Positions 1 to 8,007 of a DNA stretch of 19,277 nucleotides are shown piece by piece; position 1 is the stretch's first letter, and every line of letters begins with the position of its first letter. The notes beneath the pieces are model-generated. The model did not search any database and had not been told where the DNA came from. It saw only the letters and a list, made by a program, of their open reading frames with translations. Source of the DNA: Methanothrix harundinacea (GTDB lineage: Archaea > Halobacteriota > Methanosarcinia > Methanotrichales > Methanotrichaceae); contig DAQG01000032.1 of assembly GCA_002502785.1 (NCBI GenBank), positions 1 through 19,277 on the forward strand, given 5' to 3'. The position numbers were made by a program, and so were the translations under genes.

Positions 1-17
1 GGAAGCCTCTGAATTCA

Positions 18-28
18 TTTTTTTTTTT
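18..28 (+). terminator. T-run, probable terminator of an upstream gene
   Basis: An uninterrupted run of eleven T lies near the left edge of the window, ahead of the first gene. Archaeal RNA polymerase commonly terminates at T-rich tracts without needing a hairpin, so this could end a plus-strand gene lying to the left. That gene is not in the window, so the assignment rests on the tract alone. Confidence 0.35.
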
Positions 29-74
29 GGCTGCTTCTTTCCGGCCCAAAGCCATCGCCCACCGAACCCAAACC

Positions 75-83
75 ATTAATATG
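75..83 (+). promoter_or_regulatory. Possible TATA box for the DRG GTPase gene
   Basis: ATTAATATG is the only A/T-rich island in the GC-rich DNA between the T-run and the GTPase start. If used, transcription would start around base 105 and give a leader of roughly 65 bases. The match to the archaeal TATA consensus is loose. Confidence 0.3.
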
Positions 84-171
84 TAAGCGGCCCCAGGGGG
101 CTGACAAAGGCGTTTCCCTGGCAGCCAAAGGTGGAAAAAGCCGACCGGGGCCATTCAAAGGCAGGTTATAG

Positions 172-1275
172 ATGGCGACGATCGATGAACAGATCCAGGC
201 GATAGAAGAAGAGATCTTCAACACCCAGAAGAACAAGGCCACAGAGCATCACATAGGAAAGCTAAAGGCAAAGATAGCGAAGCTTAAGGCGCAGCAAGAA
301 CTGCAGAAGATCAAAGGCGCTGGCGGCGGCAAGGGGTACTACGTCAAGAAGTCGGGAGACGCCACCGTTGCTCTTGTGGGCTACCCCTCTGTAGGAAAGT
401 CGAGCCTATTGAACCGGCTCACGGGAAGCGACGCAGAGGTTGCTTCCTATCAGTTCACGACCCTGGAGGTGATCCCAGGGGTTATGGACTACAAAGGCGC
501 CAAGATCCAGATACTGGACATGCCCGGCATAATAAAGGGCGCCTCCCGGGGGAAGGGCAGGGGCAGGGAGGTCATCACCGCAGCCAGGGCCGCGGACATA
601 ATTCTTCTGATGGGCGACGTCTACAACTACCGCATCGACGTTCTCGAACGAGAGCTTTACGATGCCGGGATCCGGCTCGACAAGGTTCCCCCGGACATCC
701 ATTTGAGCCCCTCAGACAAGGGCGGCATAACCGTTCGAAACACCGTCCCTCTCACCAAGATGACCGAGATCGAGATCTCCGAGATCCTGCGGGCCTACGG
801 GATCGTCAATGGGATCATAACCATAAGGGAGGATATCGATACCGAGACCCTCGTCGACTTTCTCGCCGGAAACAGGATCTACGTTCCCCAGCTAGCCGTT
901 ATCAACAAGATCGATCTCGAGTACGACGACGTCAGGGAAGACATAAAGAACACGATCGGCCGCGACTTCATACCCCTCTCCGTCGAGAAGGACATCGGCG
1001 TCGAGGAGCTGAAAGAGCTGATATACGATACCCTCGGCTTCATCAGGGTATATCTCAAGCCTCAGCGGGGCAAGGCAGACATGAAAGATCCCCTCGTGAT
1101 CCTGGAGGACTCGACCGTCCGGACGGTCTGCGAGCACCTCCATCGGGACTTCGTGAGGCTCTTTCGGTACGCCAAGGTCTGGGGAAAGAGCGCCAAGTTC
1201 CCTGGCCAGTCTGTGGGCCTCAACCACGTCCTCGCCGATGAGGATGTGCTCATGATCGTCGTAAAGGGGAAGTGA
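172..1275 (+). CDS. DRG family GTP-binding protein with TGS domain
   Basis: 367-residue cytoplasmic GTPase of the DRG (developmentally regulated GTP-binding, Obg-related) family, found in archaea and eukaryotes and linked to translation and ribosome association. Visible parts: a charged helical N-terminus (1-55, rich in Lys/Glu), the G1/P-loop GYPSVGKS at 70-77, the switch I threonines in YQFTT (93-97), the G3 motif DMPG at 116-119 followed by the glycine/basic stretch KGASRGKGRGRE typical of the family, a DRG-specific insert, the G4 motif NKID near 245, and a C-terminal TGS domain from about 290 (FIRVYLKPQ) to the end. The length is normal for archaeal DRG (about 365-370). The ATG at 172 gives the standard N-terminus; only a weak purine-rich sequence precedes it. 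It appears to be transcribed alone, followed by a T-run and a new promoter. Confidence 0.95.
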   Translation: MATIDEQIQAIEEEIFNTQKNKATEHHIGKLKAKIAKLKAQQELQKIKGAGGGKGYYVKKSGDATVALVGYPSVGKSSLLNRLTGSDAEVASYQFTTLEVIPGVMDYKGAKIQILDMPGIIKGASRGKGRGREVITAARAADIILLMGDVYNYRIDVLERELYDAGIRLDKVPPDIHLSPSDKGGITVRNTVPLTKMTEIEISEILRAYGIVNGIITIREDIDTETLVDFLAGNRIYVPQLAVINKIDLEYDDVREDIKNTIGRDFIPLSVEKDIGVEELKELIYDTLGFIRVYLKPQRGKADMKDPLVILEDSTVRTVCEHLHRDFVRLFRYAKVWGKSAKFPGQSVGLNHVLADEDVLMIVVKGK

Positions 1276-1286
1276 GTCGACCGTAG

Positions 1287-1292
1287 TTTTTT
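1287..1292 (+). terminator. T-run and pyrimidine-rich tract after the GTPase gene
   Basis: Six consecutive T begin 12 bases after the GTPase stop codon, followed by a strongly pyrimidine-rich tract to about 1330. This suits an archaeal T-tract terminator and precedes the separate promoter of the next gene. There is no clear hairpin. Confidence 0.4.
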
Positions 1293-1389
1293 CTGGCCTC
1301 ACCCTTCTCTTCGTCTCTTTCCTCTTTGTCCATATATGTATAACAGATGTTCCCGTGTGGGGATAATCTCGGGGCCCGTGGGGTAAGAC

Positions 1390-1399
1390 CTTATATATT
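1390..1399 (+). promoter_or_regulatory. TATA box of the propeller gene
   Basis: CTTATATATT is a very good match to the archaeal TATA box. Its centre is about 53 bases before the ATG at 1448, so transcription would start near 1421 and leave a leader of about 27 bases. Confidence 0.65.
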
Positions 1400-1447
1400 C
1401 GCTGCCTTACGTGCGGATGTTGAGATAATCAGCTTAACTTCGACAGG

Positions 1448-4400
1448 ATGAGTGCTAAGATGTCGAGGCGAATCATCGTTTTATTGATGGCGGCGCTCCT
1501 TTTGGCGGGCGTTGCCTGTGGAATGAGTGGGGGAAAAGAGCGTCCCATCAGCACTTGGGGCGGCTTGCAGGAACAGCCTGCGATCGACGGCCACATAGTG
1601 GCCTGGGCGGACAACAGAAGCGGCAACTTCGACATATTCATGTACGATCTTGAGACCGGGACCGAGAGGGGGGTCTCCTTCTATCCCGGTTTCCAGGACC
1701 ATCCAGCGGTCAGCGGCGACCGGATCGTCTGGCAGGACATGCGGACCGGGGAGTCCGACATATACCTCTACGACTTCGCAACTAGAGAGGAGATGCCGAT
1801 CACCACCGCGGCCGGAAGCCAGTTTATCCCGGACATCGACGGCGACCGAGTGGTCTGGATGGATGACCGGGACGGGGACTGGAACATCTACATATACGAT
1901 CTGGAAACGGGCCAGGAGCGAAAGATCACATCAGACCCCAAAGACCAGATCCAGCCCCAGATCAGCGGCGATTCCGTAGTCTGGGTGGATGACAGAAACG
2001 GCAACTCTGACGTCTACATCTACGACCTGAAGACCGGCCGCGAGAGCTCGATCACCACGGCTCAGGGGGACCAGGTCTTTCCGGCCATCGACGGAAACCT
2101 GGTGGTCTGGTCCGACAACAGGACCGGAGACTATGATATAGCTATATACGATCTATCGACGAAGAAGGAGACGCTGATCGAAAGGCCGGGACTTCAGACG
2201 TCGCCATCGGTCAAAGGAAACCTAGTCACCTGGCAGGACCACAGGAGCGGCGTTGCCGAGCTCTACATCTACGACGTCATGACCGGCGAGGAGACGGCCA
2301 TAAGCCCGGGATCCCTCAAGATGGAGCCCGCCCTCGGCGAGTGGGGCGTCGTCTGGACTGACTATCGGGCTGGTGACTCTGACGTCTACATCTACGACTT
2401 CGGCCTTTTGGCCGATGACCAGATAACATCGGGTTCTTACAACCATACCAACCCCTGGATCGACGGGGACAGGGTCGTATGGACCGACGACCGGACCGGC
2501 AAGTTCAACGTCTACATGATGGACCTGTCCACTTCCCAGGAGATCGAGATCACAAGCTCCGTGGACGAGAAGAGCAGTCCCAGCATCAGTGGCGATCTGG
2601 TTCTTTACACCGATAAGAGAAACGGAAACCTCGACCTCTTCCTCTACGACCTCTCGACGAAGAAGGAGACGACGGTAACAGACGACACCTCCGAACAAAG
2701 GTACGGGATGGTGGGCGATGGAAAGGTGATCTGGATCGATGATCGGACCGGCGATGACCAGCTATACCTCTACGACACCGCCACCGGGTCTGAGCAGCAG
2801 ATAACCTCGATTTCTTCGAAGAAGGCAACGCCTATGATCGAGGGCGATCTTGTGGCCTGGATGGACAACCGGAAGGGCAATTGGGACATATTCGTCTACA
2901 ACTTGACATCAAGAGCCGAGATTCAGGTGACGACGGCCCCCGGAAAGGAGGAGGCTCCCTGGATAAGCGGCGATGTGATCGTCTGGATGGACGATCGGAA
3001 CGAGAACTGGGATGTCCGGGCCAGAAACCTCAAAACCGGCGAGGAGACGGTGATCACCACCAACTCAGGCTACCAGGGACTCCCCGTAGTCTCCGGCAAC
3101 CGCGTCGCCTGGCTGGACGATCGGAGCGGCGACCAGGACATTTACCTCTACGACCTGGAGCTTGAGAGGGAGATCCCCGCTGCCACAGGTCCCCTCTCCC
3201 AGAAGCCGAACGATGGTATCGGCCTTCCCTTCTACGTGAACGTCGCCGGAGGGTCTCAGTTTTTGAGCGGTGACCGGCTCGTCTGGATGGACTACAGTCA
3301 GGGCGCGCCTCAGATCATGACGAGATCGGTCGAAGACGATCCAATCTTGTTATTGGAGAAGGCGGACCTGGCTACCAACGCGAGCCTCATAGTCTGGTCC
3401 GACAACCGGGGCGGGGACTGGGACATATTCGGCTTTGACTTCTTCAATCGGTTCGAGCGGCCCCTGGTCCGGGCAGAGGGCGACCAGAAAAATCCGGATG
3501 TCGGGAACGACCTCTTGGCCTGGCAGGACGATAGGAAAGGAGACTGGGACGTTCGGGCCTTAGACCTCACCACGGGCGTCGAGACGATCGTCACCGAGGG
3601 GCGAGGCGGCCAGACGAACCCCTCGGTTTATGGAAGGCGGGTCGCCTGGATGGACGACTCCTCCGGCGACTGGGACGTGATGGTCAAGGACCTGGACGGC
3701 CTTTCGATCAAGTCGCCGGCCCACAAGGGTGGAGATCAGATATATCCGGTCATCAGCGGCGACCTTTTGGTCTGGCAGGATGACCGGAACGGCGACTGGG
3801 ACGTTTACGCCTACGATCTAATCACCGGCGAGGAGACAAAGCTCACCGGCGAGGGCGACCAGGTCAGCCCCCACGTCAGCGGCAACATGATCGTCTGGGA
3901 GGATTCGACGACCAGCGACGTTAGCTACTACTTCTGGGACAAGTCGTGGGGACGCGCCTACACGAAAGACGGCAATCAGGTCCAGCCCAAAGTCTACGGA
4001 AAACGTGTCGTCTACATGGAGCAGACTGACGAAGGATGGACTATCCACAGTTTCGATCCCAATACCTGGAAGGACAAGGTGGTAGCTGGCGTCGTTGGAG
4101 AGATAGATCTCGACTTCGACCAGAGGCTCGCCTGGCTGATCTCACCGAGCGGAAAGTTCGGGTTCCAGAACCAGGGGTCAGATCAGATCAGCGTGATCTC
4201 CCAGGCGTCTGGCGATCAGACAAGCCCTGCCGTCAGCGGCGACTGGGTGATCTGGATGGACAACAGGACCGAAAATCCCGACATTTACCTCTACAACCTG
4301 ATCGAGAACGTGGAGTGGCCTCTTGCTGCAGGCACGGAGCTCGACATGTACCCGGACATCAGAAACGATGTCGCAGTATGGATGCACTTTGAGGAGGAGT

Positions 4401-5074
4401 TTGATGCCTGGGCGATCAGGACCCTGGACATACCCACTGTCAACAGGACTCAGCTGCAGAGAGGGATATCCGTGCCATCAAGGCCCTCGATTAGCGAGGA
4501 GATGCTGGCCTGGGGAGACCTTCCCATAGCCGCCTTCGGCTGGGACGTCCAGAAAAAGCCCCTCTACACCACCGAGGCGAGGGAGGCCATCCCGCCACGG
4601 GGCGATCAGATGAACCCTGACGCTGGCGGGACCCTGGTAGTTTACCAGGACAACCAGAACGGCGACTGGGACGTCTACATGTGGTCAGGCCAGACCCGAA
4701 AACCAGTCTTCTCCGGCGCCGGTGACCAGACAAAACCCACCACTGACGGGAGTCAGGTCGTCTGGCAGGACAACAGGAACGGGAACTGGGACCTTTACTC
4801 CTACGATCTGGCCACAGGCAAGGTCACCCAGCTCACCTCCGATCCGTCGGACCAGGCGAGGCCCCACCTCAGAGACGGAATCCTGGTCTGGCAGGACGAC
4901 CGAAAGGGCGACTGGGACATTCGCGCAAAAGACCTCTCGACCGGAAATGAGATGGAGATCTTCACCGGGCCCGGCGACCAGACCGATCCTCGCACCGGAA
5001 ACGGAAAGATTGTCTGGGTGGATGACCGGAAGGGGGACAAGGACGTTTATATGTACGAGATTTACAGGGAATAG
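1448..5074 (+). CDS. Secreted giant TolB/PD40-like beta-propeller repeat protein
   Basis: 1208-residue exported protein of unknown ligand. It starts with a Sec-type signal peptide (basic MSRR, then hydrophobic IIVLLMAALLLAGVA, cleavage expected near residue 25). A Cys follows, but the -3 position is Gly, so it is a poor lipobox. From about residue 38 to the end the protein is a string of about 28 repeats of roughly 41 residues, each with a core like VVWxDDRxGDWDIYxYDL, then a strand ending in T and a GDQ..P loop. These resemble TolB/PD40 WD40-like blades; each should give one blade. Repeats 14, 19-21 and 23-24 are degenerate, and repeat 13 carries an insert of about 18 residues. There is no catalytic domain, C-terminal membrane anchor or sorting motif. 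An in-frame ATG at 1460 would also keep the signal peptide. Adhesion, scaffolding or ligand binding at the cell surface is inference. It has its own promoter and terminator. Confidence 0.9.
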   Translation: MSAKMSRRIIVLLMAALLLAGVACGMSGGKERPISTWGGLQEQPAIDGHIVAWADNRSGNFDIFMYDLETGTERGVSFYPGFQDHPAVSGDRIVWQDMRTGESDIYLYDFATREEMPITTAAGSQFIPDIDGDRVVWMDDRDGDWNIYIYDLETGQERKITSDPKDQIQPQISGDSVVWVDDRNGNSDVYIYDLKTGRESSITTAQGDQVFPAIDGNLVVWSDNRTGDYDIAIYDLSTKKETLIERPGLQTSPSVKGNLVTWQDHRSGVAELYIYDVMTGEETAISPGSLKMEPALGEWGVVWTDYRAGDSDVYIYDFGLLADDQITSGSYNHTNPWIDGDRVVWTDDRTGKFNVYMMDLSTSQEIEITSSVDEKSSPSISGDLVLYTDKRNGNLDLFLYDLSTKKETTVTDDTSEQRYGMVGDGKVIWIDDRTGDDQLYLYDTATGSEQQITSISSKKATPMIEGDLVAWMDNRKGNWDIFVYNLTSRAEIQVTTAPGKEEAPWISGDVIVWMDDRNENWDVRARNLKTGEETVITTNSGYQGLPVVSGNRVAWLDDRSGDQDIYLYDLELEREIPAATGPLSQKPNDGIGLPFYVNVAGGSQFLSGDRLVWMDYSQGAPQIMTRSVEDDPILLLEKADLATNASLIVWSDNRGGDWDIFGFDFFNRFERPLVRAEGDQKNPDVGNDLLAWQDDRKGDWDVRALDLTTGVETIVTEGRGGQTNPSVYGRRVAWMDDSSGDWDVMVKDLDGLSIKSPAHKGGDQIYPVISGDLLVWQDDRNGDWDVYAYDLITGEETKLTGEGDQVSPHVSGNMIVWEDSTTSDVSYYFWDKSWGRAYTKDGNQVQPKVYGKRVVYMEQTDEGWTIHSFDPNTWKDKVVAGVVGEIDLDFDQRLAWLISPSGKFGFQNQGSDQISVISQASGDQTSPAVSGDWVIWMDNRTENPDIYLYNLIENVEWPLAAGTELDMYPDIRNDVAVWMHFEEEFDAWAIRTLDIPTVNRTQLQRGISVPSRPSISEEMLAWGDLPIAAFGWDVQKKPLYTTEAREAIPPRGDQMNPDAGGTLVVYQDNQNGDWDVYMWSGQTRKPVFSGAGDQTKPTTDGSQVVWQDNRNGNWDLYSYDLATGKVTQLTSDPSDQARPHLRDGILVWQDDRKGDWDIRAKDLSTGNEMEIFTGPGDQTDPRTGNGKIVWVDDRKGDKDVYMYEIYRE

Positions 5075-5094
5075 TTCAATCGGTCGGCGTTTGA

Positions 5095-5126
5095 GGCCAT
5101 AACTCCCCACCGGGGGTGTTATGGCC
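5095..5126 (+). terminator. Hairpin terminator after the propeller gene
   Basis: Inverted repeat with a 9-bp perfect outer stem (GGCCATAAC with GTTATGGCC), one T:T mismatch, an inner 4-bp C/G stem and a short loop, starting 20 bases after the stop codon. It is followed by the T/C-rich CATCTTTTCTCC. It could end transcription, or stabilise the mRNA 3' end. Confidence 0.6.
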
Positions 5127-5185
5127 CATCCATCTTTTCTCCTGATGCCGGTTCGTCGATAGAGGCCGACGGCATTGGGAGCAAA

Positions 5186-5196
5186 GTTTATTTATT
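5186..5196 (+). promoter_or_regulatory. TATA-like element of the pdxS operon
   Basis: GTTTATTTATT lies about 55 bases before the pdxS ATG, predicting a transcription start near 5218 and a short leader. It fits a separate promoter after the hairpin terminator. No riboswitch-like structure fits in such a leader. Confidence 0.5.
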
Positions 5197-5245
5197 CGGC
5201 CCTCACTTGTAAGCGGCTTAAAAAAGATCGGGGCATCTGACTATC

Positions 5246-6139
5246 ATGCAATTAGAAGAACTTCGTTTCGGCACGGAGCTGCTCAAACGCGGCTTTGCTA
5301 AGATGCAGAAGGGTGGCGTCATAATGGACGTCACCACTTCTGAGCAGGCCGTGATCGCAGAGGAGGCTGGGGCCGTGGCGGTCATGGCCCTGCAGGCGGT
5401 GCCGGCCGACATAAGGAAGATGGGCGGGGTCGCCAGGATGGCCGACCCGAAGATCATCATGGAGATCATCGATTCGGTCACAATACCGGTCATGGCCAAG
5501 GTCAGGATCGGCCACTATGCGGAGGCTCAAATTCTGGAGGCGATCGGGGTCGACATGATCGACGAGTCGGAGGTTTTGACGCCCGCCGACGAGTTCCACG
5601 TCGAAAAGGTCAAGTTCACCGTCCCCTTCGTCTGCGGCGCCAGGAACCTGGGCGAGGCTCTCAGAAGGATAAAGGAGGGCGCGGCCATGATCAGGACCAA
5701 GGGCGAGGCAGGGACCGGTGACGTTCGAGAGGCGGTCCGCCACATGAGGCTGATCGGAGGCACGATCAGGAGCCTCAAGGGCATGAACGACGACGAGCTG
5801 ATGAAGGTCGCAAGAGAGATCGAGGCGGATTACGAGCTGGTCCTGGAGTGCAGGGATATGCAGAGGCTGCCCGTGGTGAACTTCGCCGCCGGAGGAATCG
5901 CAACCCCCGCCGACGCGTCGTTGATGATGCAGATGGGGGCGGACGGCGTATTCGTAGGGTCCGGGATATTCAAGCCCCAAAACCCAGAGTTGATGGCCAC
6001 AGCGATCGTGGAAGCGGTGAACAACTACGACAACCCTGAAAAGCTCGTTGAGATCTCCACGGGCCTTGGCGACCCCATGAAGGGTATTGATGCCGGGACC
6101 CTCAAAGAGGGCGAGATCCTTCAGACCAGGGGTTGGTAG
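5246..6139 (+). CDS. pdxS: Pyridoxal 5'-phosphate synthase lyase subunit PdxS
   Basis: 297-residue synthase subunit of the DXP-independent vitamin B6 pathway. It condenses ribose 5-phosphate, glyceraldehyde 3-phosphate and ammonia into pyridoxal 5'-phosphate; the ammonia comes from the glutaminase PdxT, and the family assembles as a 12-mer of TIM barrels. Visible signatures are VIMDVT (Asp28), the Schiff-base lysine in MAKVRIGH (Lys84), the second catalytic lysine in MIRTKGEAGTG (Lys152), VNFAAGGIATPADA and VFVGSGIFK for phosphate binding, and the expected end ...RGW. The length is normal. No strong ribosome binding site is seen, but the ATG gives the usual N-terminus. It is first in an operon with pdxT. 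Confidence 0.98.
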   Translation: MQLEELRFGTELLKRGFAKMQKGGVIMDVTTSEQAVIAEEAGAVAVMALQAVPADIRKMGGVARMADPKIIMEIIDSVTIPVMAKVRIGHYAEAQILEAIGVDMIDESEVLTPADEFHVEKVKFTVPFVCGARNLGEALRRIKEGAAMIRTKGEAGTGDVREAVRHMRLIGGTIRSLKGMNDDELMKVAREIEADYELVLECRDMQRLPVVNFAAGGIATPADASLMMQMGADGVFVGSGIFKPQNPELMATAIVEAVNNYDNPEKLVEISTGLGDPMKGIDAGTLKEGEILQTRGW

Positions 6140-6713
6140 ATCGAGGATAGGCGTGGTCGCCTTCCAGGGTGACGTCTCTGAGCACGTCCATGCGATGGAG
6201 CGCGCTCTTGGGAGTGAGGGATCGGTGGTGGCTGTCCGAAGTATGGGGACGGTTCCAGATTGCGACGGCATCGTACTTCCCGGCGGGGAGAGCACCACCA
6301 TAAGCAGGCACCTTGCCAGGACCGGCGTAGGCGACGAGATTCAGGTGGCCGCCAGGTCTGGCGTCCCCATCATGGCCACCTGCGCAGGCCTTATCGTCAT
6401 ATCCAAAGAGATCGTCGAGGAGACCAGGTTTGAGCCTCTTCGCCTTCTAAATGTCAGGGTTATGAGGAACGCCTTCGGGTCCCAGAGGGAGTCTTTCGAG
6501 GCAGATCTCAAGGTGGAGGGTTTCGACTCGCCTTACCGGGCAGTCTTCATAAGAGCTCCTGCCATCGTCGGCTGGCATGACGACGTCGATATCTTGGCCC
6601 GGATCGAGGACATGGCGGTGGCAGTCAGGCAGGAAAACCTGATGGGGCTCGCCTTCCACCCCGAGCTGACGGGCGACCTCAGGTTCCACGAGATATTTTT
6701 GGATATGATCTAG
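6090..6713 (+). CDS. pdxT: Pyridoxal 5'-phosphate synthase glutaminase subunit PdxT
   Basis: Class I-type glutaminase that hydrolyses glutamine and channels ammonia to PdxS. Visible signatures: first strand IGVVAFQGD, the oxyanion-region motif GGEST, the nucleophile Cys in MATCAGL, and the His/Glu pair in FHPEL near the C-terminus, completing the Cys-His-Glu triad. The start is uncertain. Relatives begin M-[KR]-IG, but here the codon aligned with Met is TCG (6144-6146). In-frame choices are ATG 6090 (used here, overlapping pdxS by 50 bases and adding about 18 residues), TTG 6087, or GTG 6153, which has a GAGGA just upstream but would cut into the first beta strand. Function is certain; only the N-terminus is open. 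Translational coupling to pdxS is likely. Confidence 0.95.
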   Translation: MPGPSKRARSFRPGVGRSRIGVVAFQGDVSEHVHAMERALGSEGSVVAVRSMGTVPDCDGIVLPGGESTTISRHLARTGVGDEIQVAARSGVPIMATCAGLIVISKEIVEETRFEPLRLLNVRVMRNAFGSQRESFEADLKVEGFDSPYRAVFIRAPAIVGWHDDVDILARIEDMAVAVRQENLMGLAFHPELTGDLRFHEIFLDMI

Positions 6714-6718
6714 GAGGT
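6713..6718 (+). promoter_or_regulatory. Strong Shine-Dalgarno overlapping the pdxT stop
   Basis: GGAGGT shares its first base with the pdxT stop codon and sits 8 bases before the ATG at 6727. It fixes the start of the coiled-coil gene and ties it to the pdx operon. Confidence 0.75.
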
Positions 6719-6726
6719 TCGGATTC

Positions 6727-7089
6727 ATGTTCGGTATTGATGAGGAGTTTGTGGAGAAGAGCTTCGAGGAGATGGAGCAAGACGTGAAAACGCTCCAGAA
6801 AGAATCGGAACGGCTCAAAAAGGAGGCGGCAGAGCTTCTGAGACGGTCCGACGACCTTCGAAGCCGATCGATCGACCTTCGCCCGGAAAACCCGTCGGCG
6901 GCAGAGGAGATGTGGCAGGAGTCCGAGGACATGCGAGCCGAGAGCAGAGAGATGATGAGGTTAGCGGTGGATAACGACCTCAAGGCCGGAGAGATCAAGC
7001 ACCGCATTGAGACCCACGACCAGATCGTGGCGGTGGTGGACAGGGCGGACGAGATCTGGAAAGGGGCTATCAGGGCCGGAAGGTCCTGA
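6727..7089 (+). CDS. Small highly charged coiled-coil protein, function unknown
   Basis: 120-residue protein I do not recognise as a named family. About two thirds of the residues are charged or polar helix formers (Glu, Lys, Arg, Asp, Ser) in heptad-like spacing from about 8 to 50 (for example QKESERLKKEAAELLRR), a short proline break at DLRPENPS (about 51-58), and then a second helix to the end. This looks like a soluble helical hairpin or coiled coil with no signal peptide or membrane segment. It begins 13 bases after pdxT with a strong Shine-Dalgarno and so is probably co-transcribed with pdxST. Whether it has anything to do with vitamin B6 is unknown; it could simply share the transcript. 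Confidence 0.8.
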   Translation: MFGIDEEFVEKSFEEMEQDVKTLQKESERLKKEAAELLRRSDDLRSRSIDLRPENPSAAEEMWQESEDMRAESREMMRLAVDNDLKAGEIKHRIETHDQIVAVVDRADEIWKGAIRAGRS

Positions 7090-7103
7090 TCCTCGCTAGG
7101 GCC

Positions 7104-7112
7104 ATTTTTATT
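7104..7112 (+). terminator. T-rich tract between convergent genes
   Basis: ATTTTTATT lies 15 bases after the stop of the coiled-coil gene, in the 71-base gap before the convergent HdeD-family gene. It is a candidate end for the pdx operon transcript. No hairpin accompanies it. Confidence 0.35.
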
Positions 7113-7160
7113 CGCGACGCCACTATTCGAAACGTCCGTCCCAAGACCACCTTCGATCGC

Positions 7161-7733
7161 TCAGAGATCGGGCGCTTTCAGCGCGAAACCCACCATTATA
7201 ACGCCGCTGAAGATTATGTCTATCCCGACCAAAAGGCCGATCGCCCATGCGGCAGAGCTGGGCCACTCGGACCATATCAGGCCGGCCAGAATTAAGGCAA
7301 ATATGCCGTTGATCAGCGGCCAAACCCAGCCGGATATCGGTCTTAATTTCAACGCCAAACCGATATTAAATATGCCATCGACTATGAAGAACGCCACCAG
7401 CAATAACGTCAGCGTGAGCACGCCTTGCATTGGGTGACCCAGCATTACGACGCCTGCGACGAGATAGAGAATTCCCACCAATAGTCCCAGGAGAAATCCC
7501 TTCCACTTTCGAGACATAAACGCGTGGCCGATGTGAGCTATACCACCGATTACCAGAATTGCGCCCACGATAACGTCTATTGTCAGGGCGACGAACATGG
7601 GCAAGCTGATGGCTGCTATGCCCAGGATTATCAGGGCTATGCCCAGTCCTAAGAACCATCCCTTATAATCCCGCAGGATTTCTATATCGTCTAGTTCTTG
7701 GCTGCTCAGCCCTTCCAAAGATTCTGCGCTCAT
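7161..7733 (-). CDS. HdeD family (DUF308) membrane protein
   Basis: 190-residue integral membrane protein. A short soluble N-terminus (1-24) is followed by six hydrophobic segments at about 26-44, 48-69, 78-97, 103-124, 136-153 and 162-185, arranged as three similar helix pairs with Gly-rich turns. This is the pattern of the HdeD/DUF308 family, named after an E. coli acid-stress membrane protein; the role in archaea is not established. Start choice: ATG at 7733 is preceded by GGAGG (7741-7745) with a 7-base spacer. The reading frame stays open upstream to 7865, but that extension is charged and unlike the family and is ignored. It is co-directional with the large exported-protein gene, 274 bases away, probably with its own promoter. 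Substrate or partner is unknown. Confidence 0.85.
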   Translation of the reverse strand: MSAESLEGLSSQELDDIEILRDYKGWFLGLGIALIILGIAAISLPMFVALTIDVIVGAILVIGGIAHIGHAFMSRKWKGFLLGLLVGILYLVAGVVMLGHPMQGVLTLTLLLVAFFIVDGIFNIGLALKLRPISGWVWPLINGIFALILAGLIWSEWPSSAAWAIGLLVGIDIIFSGVIMVGFALKAPDL

Positions 7734-7740
7734 TTTCCTT

Positions 7741-7745
7741 CCTCC
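7741..7745 (-). promoter_or_regulatory. Shine-Dalgarno that sets the HdeD-family start
   Basis: GGAGG on the minus strand, 7 bases before the ATG at 7733. It argues against the longer in-frame start at 7865. Confidence 0.7.
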
Positions 7746-8007
7746 TCTATTTCGAAATTGTAGTTCGGGCCACCGGCCGAGGACTTCGGCTGCATCATCC
7801 ATCTTTAACCGATGTGCCAATAGATTCCGATCTTCGTCCAGGAACTTGCGGGCAACAGCCAGCACATCCTATCCTGGCAAATTCATCGGCTTCTATCTTA
7901 ATATCTGTTGGCATCTATGATTAATAATCCTTGTGGAGCCTGCATGTTATAGGGCAAATCTTATTTTTTTAAAATCAGATCGAGAGGTTTAGAGGGCCGC
8001 AGAGCCC

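Noticed and set aside
1490..1530. Lipoprotein signal in the propeller protein
   Set aside because: A Cys follows the hydrophobic segment, but Gly at -3 does not fit the lipobox, so ordinary signal peptidase cleavage is more likely.
2222..2698. Several long open frames antisense to, or in other frames of, the propeller gene
   Set aside because: The repeated codon pattern of the propeller gene keeps other frames open; their products are low-complexity Val/Asp or Arg/Thr/Gly-rich sequences with no independent support.
5197..5245. Riboswitch before pdxS
   Set aside because: The predicted leader is only about 28 bases long, too short for a structured ligand-binding element.
5252..6301. 349-residue open frame antisense to pdxS and pdxT
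   Set aside because: It mirrors two certain genes, has a His/Asp/Leu-rich composition typical of an antisense shadow, and shows no domain or ribosome binding site.
7734..7865. Longer N-terminus for the HdeD-family protein
   Set aside because: The frame is open to 7865, but a strong Shine-Dalgarno sits before ATG 7733 and the extension is not like the family.
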